Positions 1 through 6,633 of a stretch of DNA of 8,615 bases are shown here, one piece after another. The stretch lies in the NCBI GenBank assembly GCA_040905245.1, contig JBBDRX010000036.1, forward strand, positions 1 through 8,615, given 5' to 3'. This stretch comes from JBBDRX01 sp040905245 (GTDB lineage Bacteria; Bacteroidota; Rhodothermia; Balneolales; Balneolaceae). How positions within the stretch are numbered: position 1 is the first letter of the stretch; each line of letters begins with the position of its first letter. The position numbers and the translations under genes are program-made. A model generated the notes under the pieces. That model made no database searches. It was given only the letters and a program-made list of their open reading frames with translations, and was not told the origin of the DNA.

Positions 1-1088
1 GAGAAGAGCTTGTCACCGAACCGGGACGGGCCAGTTACTACAGCGACCCGTATTTCTGGTCCTATTTTATCCAGCCGGCGGCCCACAACACCATACTTGT
101 AGATGATTTTCCGGAAAGTCAGTTTGCCGGCGACTACAAGAATGAAATGACCGGGTTCAATAAATATGCTCGCCTGAAAGATGCACTGGTATCTGATGCA
201 GGAGGCTTCCTGGTCTCCGAGTTGGCTCCGGTATATCACAGTGATCTCGAGACCATGCAGCGGCGTATCTGGTTTATCGACCCCGGCTATGTGGTAATTG
301 ACGACCGGGTCCGGTCAAATGGCGAGGCTCATACCTACCAGATGCAGCTTCATCCTCCCAACCTTCCATCCCTTGCCATTGACGGAGATCGTGCCCGCGT
401 TACCGGAGAGCAGTCGACTCTTGACATTCAGGTGTTGATGCCGGATGCGCCGCGCCTGATCAAAAAGCAATATCCGCTGGCCAATCGGGATATCGACGTG
501 GAGAACCTGCTTCCCAAAGGTGCTCTCCAGGTAACACACGATTCCCCTCAACGGAATCAGGAATTTCGGGTTGTACTTACGCCTCGTCGGGATGGCATGG
601 ACTTTCCATCATCAATCCGCGAAGTGGAGGGAGACAACTTCAAAGCCATCGAAGCGAGCTTTTCCGATGGGCGACGGGATCGCATCTACTTTCGCACCGG
701 AGACGACATCTCGGACCAGATCGAAACCGACGCGCAAACCGCCTTTATCAGTCTGAATGCAGAGGGAAAAGTGAGAGCTGCCGGTTTTGAAGGAGCCACA
801 CACTTTCAGATCGGAGACCGATTCTCCTTCTCGAGTGAATATCCCGGCCATGGAATGTTCCATCTTCACGAAGATGGAGAGCGGATCAGGCTTTCCCGAG
901 GTCTTCTGGATACCGGCAGTGTCCCGGCAAGTGTAACCACGCAATCTGTCGGCGAAGTACGGGAGAACCTCTCTTCACCGGAGTCCGGCAATGGGTTAAT
1001 AGAGAGAACCCAGGGGGCAGAACAAACTCGACTCGACGTTAATCTCTCCGGAGAGCCCCTGGAAATCGATATCCTCTACAACGAATAG
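1..1088 (+). CDS. Heparinase II/III-family polysaccharide lyase, C-terminal part (5' end cut by window)
   Basis: The reading frame is open from the first full codon at base 3 to TAG at 1086-1088, giving 361 visible residues. The ATG at 147 is internal, because the frame upstream of it already carries conserved family sequence. Visible residues 26-35 (AAHNTILVDD) match the His-Asn-Thr motif that opens the C-terminal beta-sandwich of heparinase II/III-type lyases. It follows an aromatic stretch (YYSDPYFWSYF) typical of the end of the alpha/alpha-toroid. Further on, RRIWFIDPGYVVIDDRV and a His-containing strand (MQLHPP) fit the same beta domain. Known for the family: beta-elimination of uronic-acid-containing polysaccharides such as heparin-like glycans or alginate, usually after export. 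The substrate cannot be told from this half. The N-terminal toroid and any signal peptide lie outside the window. No terminator hairpin follows the stop. Confidence 0.85.
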   Translation, partial: EELVTEPGRASYYSDPYFWSYFIQPAAHNTILVDDFPESQFAGDYKNEMTGFNKYARLKDALVSDAGGFLVSELAPVYHSDLETMQRRIWFIDPGYVVIDDRVRSNGEAHTYQMQLHPPNLPSLAIDGDRARVTGEQSTLDIQVLMPDAPRLIKKQYPLANRDIDVENLLPKGALQVTHDSPQRNQEFRVVLTPRRDGMDFPSSIREVEGDNFKAIEASFSDGRRDRIYFRTGDDISDQIETDAQTAFISLNAEGKVRAAGFEGATHFQIGDRFSFSSEYPGHGMFHLHEDGERIRLSRGLLDTGSVPASVTTQSVGEVRENLSSPESGNGLIERTQGAEQTRLDVNLSGEPLEIDILYNE

Positions 1089-1143
1089 AAAAAATGAACA
1101 ACCGGGCCTGACGGGATGAACCGGTCTGTGCAGTGCCGTTAGT

Positions 1144-1233
1144 ACGAGTGCTCCTGTAAGACGGTGAACACCGGTGATCATCGCATTTTTCGCCAAAGTC
1201 ATACACATTGTTTGGCCACAATCCTGCACTCGT
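1144..1233. repeat. Inverted repeat with 8-bp perfect arms enclosing smaller dyads
   Basis: ACGAGTGC at 1144-1151 is the exact reverse complement of GCACTCGT at 1226-1233. The 74-base interior carries smaller pairings: CGGTG/CACCG at 1162-1173 and GCCAAA/TTTGGC at 1192-1197 and 1211-1216. As RNA it could form a closed multi-stem domain. An 8-bp pairing over this distance can arise by chance in a region this long, so this is a candidate structure only. Confidence 0.35.
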
Positions 1234-1234
1234 G

Positions 1235-1333
1235 TATTATCAGATGAGCGTTCCTGAAAAGCCGTTCAAGAGATGTGCAAGCAGGTGGTTTCGCACCCGG
1301 AGCGGCTTTAGTTTCAAGTAACTCCTGATAATA
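1235..1333. repeat. Nested imperfect inverted repeat, 9-bp outer arms
   Basis: TATTATCAG at 1235-1243 pairs exactly with CTGATAATA at 1325-1333. Inside it, AAAGCCG at 1258-1264 pairs exactly with CGGCTTT at 1303-1309, and the centre can pair as GTGC/GCAC (1275-1278 with 1293-1296) or GGTG/CACC (1284-1287 with 1294-1297). The segments between outer and middle arms also resemble each other when one is reverse-complemented (TTCCTGAAA against TTACTTGAAA). So the whole 99 bases is an imperfect palindrome rather than isolated arms. It could be a structured leader or small RNA, or a remnant of a tiny mobile element, since both ends carry TA. No transposase is present. Confidence 0.45.
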
Positions 1334-1401
1334 TAGGGCGGTTGGTCACTCTCCACCAAATCTTTTTCTATTGTCCCACCAAAATAGTAATTAACAAATG
1401 G

Positions 1402-1423
1402 TAATATATAACTAATATATAAC
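1402..1423. repeat. Perfect tandem direct repeat, 2 x 11 bp (TAATATATAAC)
   Basis: TAATATATAAC occurs twice back to back at 1402-1412 and 1413-1423, followed by CTATATC. It sits in a strongly AT-rich patch that stands out from the surrounding sequence, 157 bases upstream of the transporter ATG. An 11-bp period puts both copies on nearly the same face of the helix, as expected of paired regulator sites. It could equally be slippage in AT-rich DNA or a promoter UP-like region. The repeat itself is certain, its role is not. Confidence 0.6.
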
Positions 1424-1472
1424 CTATATCATTTTAAAAGTGATTACACAGAAAAAGAAAAATCGCCAGAAT

Positions 1473-1583
1473 ATGACGGAATCGGACACTTGTAGTGCAA
1501 TCGGCACTTTTCTTTCGGCCAAACAGATACTGAGAAGTGCAAGTGAATTTTGTACCTTGCCGGATTCGAAAAAAGACCCATGA
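1473..1583 (+). CDS. Possible 36-aa leader ORF overlapping the transporter start (ATGA)
   Basis: An ATG at 1473 opens a frame of 36 codons that ends in TGA at 1581-1583. The stop overlaps the transporter ATG (1580-1582) in an ATGA arrangement, the classic geometry of translational coupling. The predicted peptide begins MTESDTCSAIGTF and has two cysteines. I recognise no family. Its own upstream sequence is A-rich (gaaaaagaaaaa) with no Shine-Dalgarno site. The transporter also lacks such a site, which coupling would explain. Against it: short ORFs ending near a start codon arise by chance, and the sequence also holds repeated CACTT/AAGTG words that may be regulatory DNA instead. Confidence 0.25.
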   Translation: MTESDTCSAIGTFLSAKQILRSASEFCTLPDSKKDP

Positions 1584-2758
1584 CAAGAAGGCGAACAGAA
1601 CAACTTCTCCTCTTTTTCACCATCGTTATGATCGCGGTCAACCTCCGTCCGGCGATCACAGGGGTGGGGCCGTTGATCTATGAAATCCGCCTCGACACCG
1701 GACTCTCCAACACGCTGCTCGGCCTGCTCACGACACTTCCGCTTCTTGCATTCGCCGTTTGCTCTATCTTCACAGCGACCATCAGCCGTAAAATCGGGAC
1801 GGAAGCGACCATGAGTCTTGCGTTTCTACTCATCTCCGGTGGAATCTTTACCCGGGTTGTTCCGGGGACCACCACACTCTTTTTCGGAACCTTGCTGGTT
1901 GGTTTCGGTATAGCGCTTGGCAATGTTTTGATACCGGGTATCGCAAAGAAATATTTTCCCAACCGGTTTGGATTGGTTACCGGGCTCTACGCATCCATGA
2001 TGGGACTCGGAGCCGCGACAGCAGCAGGAATCAGCGTTCCCCTGTCAGAAGGGTTGGGACTGGGGTGGCGATGGGCTCTCGGTGTCTGGGGATTTGTCTC
2101 CATTGCCGGGCTGCTGGTCTGGCTGCCTCAAATGAAAAACAACCGCCCGGTTCAAACGTACGTCAATCCGATTGAGCCACTTCGTAATCTCGGTCGATCC
2201 CGAATCGCCTGGTACATTTCGCTCTTTATGGGGCTGCAGTCCTTTACATTCTACGTAAGTATCGCCTGGCTGCCGGAGATTCTGATTGAACAGGGAATGA
2301 CACCTTCACAGGCGGGATGGCTGCTTTTCCTCTCCCAGGTCGTAGGTGTCGGGAGTACGCTGATCATTCCGCCCTGGGCCGAGTCCATGCCGAATCAAAA
2401 ACTCCCCGTCACTCTCATTCTGGCCACCGAACTGATCAGCATCCTCGGACTCATGCTACCTGTTCAGAATCTGTGGATAACGGCCGGGCTTGTGACACTT
2501 CTGGGTATCAGTTTCGGTAGCAGCTTTGGGATCGTTCTTCTGATGATTGGCTTGCGCACACGGGATACGGATGCCGCCAATGAACTTTCCGGTATGTCGC
2601 AATCCATCGGCTATTCACTCGCTGCAGTCGGTCCTGCACTGTTCGGTGCACTGCACGATCTGACGGGGGGCTGGCTTGTCCCGCTTGGCGTCCTTCTGAT
2701 GGTTGGCCTGCTAAAGCTCTGGTCCGGGCTGAAATCGGCAGTTGACCAGACGATTTAA
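1580..2758 (+). CDS. MFS transporter, CynX/NimT (cyanate/2-nitroimidazole) type
   Basis: A 392-residue, very hydrophobic protein with the spacing of about 12 membrane helices, the usual MFS length. Residues 21-32 (NLRPAITGVGPL) in helix 1 are the signature of the CynX/NimT branch of the major facilitator superfamily. Further family-like segments are 120-145 (basic AKKYFPNRFG loop and then a Gly/Ala-rich helix) and 337-352 (SGMSQSIGYSLAAVGP) in the second half. I chose ATG 1580 because it begins MTRRRTEQ just before helix 1. A TTG at 1550 would add ten residues with no family match. No Shine-Dalgarno site is visible. It is probably an inner-membrane importer or exporter of small organic molecules. 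The substrate is unknown, and no cyanase or nitroreductase gene is nearby. It is convergent with the mutase, with 29 bases between the stops and no clear terminator hairpin. Confidence 0.85.
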   Translation: MTRRRTEQLLLFFTIVMIAVNLRPAITGVGPLIYEIRLDTGLSNTLLGLLTTLPLLAFAVCSIFTATISRKIGTEATMSLAFLLISGGIFTRVVPGTTTLFFGTLLVGFGIALGNVLIPGIAKKYFPNRFGLVTGLYASMMGLGAATAAGISVPLSEGLGLGWRWALGVWGFVSIAGLLVWLPQMKNNRPVQTYVNPIEPLRNLGRSRIAWYISLFMGLQSFTFYVSIAWLPEILIEQGMTPSQAGWLLFLSQVVGVGSTLIIPPWAESMPNQKLPVTLILATELISILGLMLPVQNLWITAGLVTLLGISFGSSFGIVLLMIGLRTRDTDAANELSGMSQSIGYSLAAVGPALFGALHDLTGGWLVPLGVLLMVGLLKLWSGLKSAVDQTI

Positions 2759-2787
2759 CCCCAATTCAAAGGAGTCCTACATCCCTT

Positions 2788-4524
2788 CTACGCCGACAAC
2801 TCTTCGGCAATCTGATCAAGACGCTGCTCCAGTGCCATCTCCTTCTCCCGATACCCTTCAATGTCAGCAAGATCGTCCTGTACGCTAATGTAAAACTTTA
2901 TTTTCGGTTCCGTGCCGGACGGACGGACGGATATCAGATCTCCCCTATCCGTAGCAAACTGAAGTACATTTGAGGCCGGGTAGTCCATCTCGGTCTCCAA
3001 TCCGGTTTCAAGATCTTTTTGAATACCCGTCAGATAATCTTTTACCACCAATACTCGCGCGCCGGCAAAAGTAACAGGGGGGGCTTCACGGTAGGCTTTC
3101 ATTTGCCGACGAATCTCATCCTCTCCACTTTTACCCTTCCGGGTGACCGAGATCAATCGTTCCCGATAGAATCCATAGCGAATCGCAATCTCGCGAAGCA
3201 CCTCAAAAAGCGACTTGCCCTGCTGCTTGTAGCTGGCGGCCATTTCGGCTATCAACAGACAGGAGACCACCGCGTCCTTGTCCCGGACATGGTCTCCGAT
3301 CAGATATCCATAACTCTCCTCCCCGCCAATGAGAAACCGCTTCTTTCCTTCCAGCCGGGTCATCATGTCACCGATATACTTGAACCCGGTCAATACATTG
3401 TAGCAGGAAACCCCCATCGCTTCTGCGATCCGGTCCAGCTGATAACTGGTAACAATGGTCTTCACAACATATTCGTCCCCGGTCAACCAGCGATTCTCTT
3501 TCCAGCCCCCAAGCAGATAGTGAAACAGAAGAGCCGCCGTCTGGTTCCCGTTCAGCATTTCCAATTCACTCTTTTCGTTCCGGACTACAATTCCTACGCG
3601 ATCTCCATCCGGATCCGTTGCCATGACCAGCTCCGCATCTGTCTCGTTCGCTTTCTCTATCGCCATAGCCAACGCTTCCTTCTCTTCCGGATTCGGATAG
3701 ACGACTGTCGGAAAGTTCCCATCCACGACACACTGCTCTTCAACAAGATGAAGGTTGGTGAATCCGGCCGCCCGAAGAGTGTCCGGAACCAGCTTCACAC
3801 CCGTACCGTGTATCGGAGAGTAGACGATCGGGAGATCAGCTTCTGCAGCAACGGCTTCCCGGTTGATCTGGCAGGTGAGAAGCGTTTCGACATACCGTCT
3901 GTCAATGTCTTCTCCGACCACTTCAACCAGCTCCGGATCTCGTTCCATCTGAATCTCCGACAAACCGGAGACGCGCTGGACTTGTTCAACGACTCCCTCC
4001 GCGTGTGGTTCAACCAGCTGCCCTCCATCCCTCCAGTACGCTTTGAAGCCACTATACTCTTTGGGATTGTGAGAAGCTGTCAACATCACTCCGGCATGGC
4101 ACTTCAACTGGCGAATCGCATAGGAGAGCTCCGGTGTGGGACGCAGATCCGAAAACACGTGAACCTGAATCCCGTTGGCAGAAAAGACATCCGCCACGAT
4201 TCCGGAGAACAGTTCCGCATTGTTTCTGTTGTCACGGGCTACGGCTACCCGGATCGGCTCATTACCGAAAATCTGTTTCAAATAGTTACTGAACCCCTGG
4301 GTTGCCCATGCGACCATATATTTGTTCATCCGGTTGGTTCCGACTCCCATCACTCCGCGCATGCCACCTGTGCCAAACTCCAGATCCTTGTAGAATGCGT
4401 CCGAAAGCTCTTCGTACCGCTCCTCTTCAAGCATTTTTTGGATCCATGCCCGGGTGTCCGGGTCATATGAATCGTCCAGCCAGGACTCGATGCGTTCCAA
4501 AACTTCAGGATTCAGGTTCTTCAT
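2788..4524 (-). CDS. Phospho-sugar mutase (alpha-D-phosphohexomutase, PgcA/PGM2-like)
   Basis: A full-length 578-residue cytoplasmic enzyme that interconverts sugar 1- and 6-phosphates (glucose, perhaps mannose or pentose). All four signature loops of the superfamily are present in order. The phosphoserine loop is TASHNP at 149-154 (catalytic Ser151). The metal loop is DPDGDR at 304-309, the sugar-binding loop GGEES at 400-404, and the phosphate-binding loop RPSGTEPKIKFY at 534-545. The N-terminal FGTGGMRGVMG-GTNRMN segment (about 50-67) is typical of the longer PgcA/PGM2 branch rather than the 450-residue ManB/GlmM branch. The start is supported by a good ribosome site. Known roles of such enzymes: linking glycogen or exopolysaccharide precursors to glycolysis. 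Glucose-1-phosphate is the likeliest substrate, but phosphopentomutase activity cannot be excluded. It is transcribed alone in this window and is divergent from the sugar dehydrogenase. Confidence 0.95.
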   Translation of the reverse strand: MKNLNPEVLERIESWLDDSYDPDTRAWIQKMLEEERYEELSDAFYKDLEFGTGGMRGVMGVGTNRMNKYMVAWATQGFSNYLKQIFGNEPIRVAVARDNRNNAELFSGIVADVFSANGIQVHVFSDLRPTPELSYAIRQLKCHAGVMLTASHNPKEYSGFKAYWRDGGQLVEPHAEGVVEQVQRVSGLSEIQMERDPELVEVVGEDIDRRYVETLLTCQINREAVAAEADLPIVYSPIHGTGVKLVPDTLRAAGFTNLHLVEEQCVVDGNFPTVVYPNPEEKEALAMAIEKANETDAELVMATDPDGDRVGIVVRNEKSELEMLNGNQTAALLFHYLLGGWKENRWLTGDEYVVKTIVTSYQLDRIAEAMGVSCYNVLTGFKYIGDMMTRLEGKKRFLIGGEESYGYLIGDHVRDKDAVVSCLLIAEMAASYKQQGKSLFEVLREIAIRYGFYRERLISVTRKGKSGEDEIRRQMKAYREAPPVTFAGARVLVVKDYLTGIQKDLETGLETEMDYPASNVLQFATDRGDLISVRPSGTEPKIKFYISVQDDLADIEGYREKEMALEQRLDQIAEELSA

Positions 4525-4529
4525 ACAAA

Positions 4530-4535
4530 TTCTCC
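4530..4535 (-). promoter_or_regulatory. Ribosome binding site of the phospho-sugar mutase (GGAGAA)
   Basis: On the minus strand GGAG lies 7 bases before the ATG at 4524, an ideal spacing. It is the only strong Shine-Dalgarno match before any gene in the window, and it fixes the start. Confidence 0.7.
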
Positions 4536-4676
4536 AGGGTTAAAAGAGTAGTTCCATCCGGTTTCAATCGATCGGGTACATGCCCCCTGTATCACAGAGT
4601 GTTATCAGGACGACGCTGAATACCGGAAACGAGCGGAATATACAAAATAACAATCGTCGGGAAATAACCCTGCAAT

Positions 4677-4688
4677 TCAATATATTGA
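4677..4688. promoter_or_regulatory. Perfect 12-bp palindrome between divergent genes, candidate operator
   Basis: TCAATATATTGA is fully self-complementary and lies 124 bases upstream of the dehydrogenase ATG and 152 bases upstream of the mutase ATG. Its right end overlaps a TTGACA hexamer (4685-4690) that looks like a -35 box, but no good -10 box follows at the proper distance. The rest of the 288-base intergenic stretch (4525-4812) shows no RNA gene. It has one weak dyad (TACA-N7-TGTA near 4578) and one 73-codon open frame, rejected as non-coding. Confidence 0.4.
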
Positions 4689-4812
4689 CAGCTCCGTTTT
4701 TCCGGGGCGATCACCCTCCACCTCTTCGACAACCAAAACCATCAAGGCCGCACAACCGCCGATACCAGCCGGATATCTGCCCTGCCTTCAACTGCCAATA
4801 ATTAGCGATTTC

Positions 4813-6084
4813 ATGCAGAACTACAGATTTCGATCCATTTTTCTACCCCTTATCCTGACCACACTCTTTTCTTGCTCGTCAACACCCAAAAAACCTTCAT
4901 TCACAGGTCGTTATGTTGCTCATGTAGAACTGGAATCGACCCGGCTTCTGGCTACAGAACTTCTCAGTGGTCTTGAAACCCCCTGGGATATCACCTGGGG
5001 AGAGGATGGCTGGATCTGGATCAATGAGCACAAGGGAACAGTCTCCCGGCTGAATCCGGAAACCGGAGAGCATCAGACTCTTCTGCAAGTACCGGATGTA
5101 CACTTCCAGCGGGCGATGGGACTGCTTAGTATGGCACTTCACCCTGAATTCTCGCAACATCCCTACATCTGGCTTCATTATGTCTATGCAACCGGCGAGG
5201 ACGAATTCAACACCCGGATTGTTCGCTATCGATTCGATGAAGACACATTGACCGACCGTACGGTCATTGCCGATCCATTGCCCGGCGATCATATCCACAA
5301 CGGATCCAGAATGGTCATCGACGTCGATGGTTATCTCTGGTTCGGCGGCGGGGAACTGAACCGGCCGGAACGATCCCAGGATCTGTCAACTTACCACGGA
5401 AAAGTGCTTCGCATGCACCAGGACGGGAGTATTCCCGAGGACAATCCGATCGCGGGAAGCCCGGTCTGGACGTCCGGCCATCGGAATATTCAGGGACTCG
5501 CCTTTGGCAACGGCTTTCTCTATGCGGCAGAACATGGTGCGAATACCGACGATGAGATCAACCTGATTCAGAAAGGTGGCAACTACGGCTGGCCGGATGT
5601 TCAGGGGTATTGTGACAGCGAAGCAGAAAAAGCCTTCTGTGCCGACTCCCTTGTCATTGAACCGCTGCACGCCTTCACCCCTGTCGTTGCAGCCGCTGGG
5701 CTCGCCTATTACAATCACCCGGCTATCCCCGAATGGCAGAACAGCCTGCTGCTAGCCAACCTGCGAATTCAGGCGCTACGCATCCTCCCTCTGAGCGAGG
5801 ATGGAAAAGAGGTAAACGATGTTCAGATCTTTTTCCAACAGACTTTTGGACGGCTTCGGGATGTCACAATCGATCCGGACGGCCGCGTCTATCTTGCGAC
5901 CAGCAATATGGACTGGTACAAAACCGTACGCCCGGATATTCACGATGTCGCCCTGGAAGAGCGGGGAGACCGCATCATCCTGCTCCAGCCACTAACCGAA
6001 GAGCTGGAAAAGAAATTCGCCAACGTTGATGAACCTGTAACGCTTCGGGAAGATACCACCCCGCTCTATCTGGGAGACAACTGA
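4813..6084 (+). CDS. PQQ-dependent sugar dehydrogenase (Asd/YliI-type), predicted lipoprotein
   Basis: A 423-residue protein of the soluble glucose/aldose dehydrogenase beta-propeller family. It oxidises aldose sugars outside the cytoplasm using pyrroloquinoline quinone. The N-terminus is a lipoprotein signal: MQNYRFR, a hydrophobic run (IFLPLILTTLF) and the lipobox LFSC with Cys21 as the lipidated residue, so the enzyme should be membrane-anchored. Family motifs appear in order: ETPWDITWGEDG (55-66), DHIHNGSRMVIDVDG (159-173, His162 aligning with the catalytic His of the family), SGHRNIQGLAF (221-231), EHGANTDDEINLI (240-252) and GGNYGWP (255-261). Cys267 and Cys276 flank a short loop and may form a disulfide. 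ATG 4813 is the only start that gives a complete signal peptide. No Shine-Dalgarno site is seen. No PQQ synthesis or cytochrome gene lies in the window, so cofactor source and electron acceptor are unknown. Confidence 0.9.
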   Translation: MQNYRFRSIFLPLILTTLFSCSSTPKKPSFTGRYVAHVELESTRLLATELLSGLETPWDITWGEDGWIWINEHKGTVSRLNPETGEHQTLLQVPDVHFQRAMGLLSMALHPEFSQHPYIWLHYVYATGEDEFNTRIVRYRFDEDTLTDRTVIADPLPGDHIHNGSRMVIDVDGYLWFGGGELNRPERSQDLSTYHGKVLRMHQDGSIPEDNPIAGSPVWTSGHRNIQGLAFGNGFLYAAEHGANTDDEINLIQKGGNYGWPDVQGYCDSEAEKAFCADSLVIEPLHAFTPVVAAAGLAYYNHPAIPEWQNSLLLANLRIQALRILPLSEDGKEVNDVQIFFQQTFGRLRDVTIDPDGRVYLATSNMDWYKTVRPDIHDVALEERGDRIILLQPLTEELEKKFANVDEPVTLREDTTPLYLGDN

Positions 6085-6118
6085 TTATTTGAGGATATGG
6101 TAGCAACTCTCGCAGAAA

Positions 6119-6589
6119 TTATCGAAGTGCAGAAAGGCCTGCCCGTGCAATCATACCATCCTGCTGGGCCGTTACACCGCTGACCCCGATAGCCCCGATA
6201 ACGGCACCGTCATGTTCAATCGGTATGCCTCCCTCAAATGGAACAGCTCCCTCCAGTCCAAGAATCCGATTGTTGCCGGAATTCATGGCATCTTCAAACG
6301 CCTTGGTCGGACGCTGATAGAGAATAGCACTTTTTGCTTTTTTAATCGCGAAATCGATGCTGCCCGTCTGTGTTCCGTCAATTCGCTGAAATGCGATCAG
6401 GTTTCCACCCGCGTCGAGGACGGCAATAGCCACAGTCCATTCGTCCTGGTTAGCACGCTCCTCTGCAGCTTCAATGATCTGTTTGGCATCGTCAAGTGTA
6501 AGTACCCGTTGCATATTCTGCGCATCCAGCCGAAATGGAATAACAAGCAGAAGTGAAAGAATCGAAAAAAACAGCCATTTTGATTTCAT
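6119..6589 (-). CDS. Exported GlcG/HbpS-family (DUF336) protein
   Basis: A 156-residue protein. It starts MKSKWLFFSILSLLLVIPFRLDAQ, a Sec signal peptide with probable cleavage after Ala23. An alternative start 7 codons upstream (ATG at 6610) would only lengthen the signal, so ATG 6589 is preferred. The mature part matches the GlcG/HbpS fold: LTLDDAKQIIEAAEERA (about 31-47), VAIAVLDAGGNLIAFQRIDG (53-72), a helix with AIKKAKSAI (81-89) and the Gly-rich end EGGIPIEHDGAVIGAIGVSG (119-138). Known of the family: HbpS of Streptomyces is an extracellular haem-binding redox sensor, and GlcG is encoded with the glycolate oxidase genes. The actual role here is unknown. It is convergent with the sugar dehydrogenase (34 bases between stops, no clear terminator). 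Both proteins are predicted outside the cytoplasm. Confidence 0.85.
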   Translation of the reverse strand: MKSKWLFFSILSLLLVIPFRLDAQNMQRVLTLDDAKQIIEAAEERANQDEWTVAIAVLDAGGNLIAFQRIDGTQTGSIDFAIKKAKSAILYQRPTKAFEDAMNSGNNRILGLEGAVPFEGGIPIEHDGAVIGAIGVSGVTAQQDGMIARAGLSALR

Positions 6590-6633
6590 AATTAACCCCG
6601 TTTGGAGCATTCGAATTGTAAGGTTACTGTTTG

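Larger units (their letters stand above)
1089..1472. other. Long intergenic region, no convincing gene, rich in inverted repeats
   Basis: No convincing coding sequence lies between the lyase stop and the small ORF before the transporter. Short minus-strand open frames here have no recognisable protein sequence or ribosome site. The stretch holds two neighbouring inverted-repeat units (1144-1233 and 1235-1333) and then an AT-rich patch (about 1381-1445) with a perfect tandem 11-mer. It also contains short dyads such as CGGTG-AA-CACCG at 1162-1173 and ATTGT-N6-ACAAT at 1207-1222. I looked for hallmarks of tmRNA, RNase P RNA, SRP RNA, 6S RNA and common riboswitches and recognised none. Confidence 0.5.

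Noticed and set aside
147..149. ATG 147 as the start of the lyase
   Set aside because: The same frame is open upstream and encodes the conserved AAHNTILVDD motif, so the gene starts outside the window.
996..1229. Minus-strand open frame of 77 codons across the lyase 3' end and intergenic region
   Set aside because: It overlaps the well-supported lyase frame and shows no signal, motif or ribosome site.
1553..1560. TACCTTGC as a -7 promoter box for the transporter
   Set aside because: It differs from TAnnTTTG at the end and has no TTTG-like element at the right distance upstream.
1550..1579. TTG 1550 as start of the MFS transporter
   Set aside because: It adds ten residues with no family match, while ATG 1580 begins a basic N-terminus directly before helix 1 and overlaps a possible leader stop.
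2759..2787. Bidirectional terminator between the convergent transporter and mutase genes
   Set aside because: Only a 3-bp dyad (GGA-G-TCC) is present, with no GC-rich stem or T-tract on either strand.
3019..4470. Very long plus-strand open frame (483 codons) antisense to the phospho-sugar mutase
   Set aside because: The minus-strand gene carries all family motifs over the same bases. The antisense translation shows no recognisable domain and is rich in His, Arg and Phe, as expected of a shadow frame.
4580..4801. 73-codon open frame just before the sugar dehydrogenase
   Set aside because: The predicted peptide is Pro/Arg/Asn-rich and low in hydrophobic structure. It has no ribosome site and no family resemblance, and looks like translated intergenic DNA.
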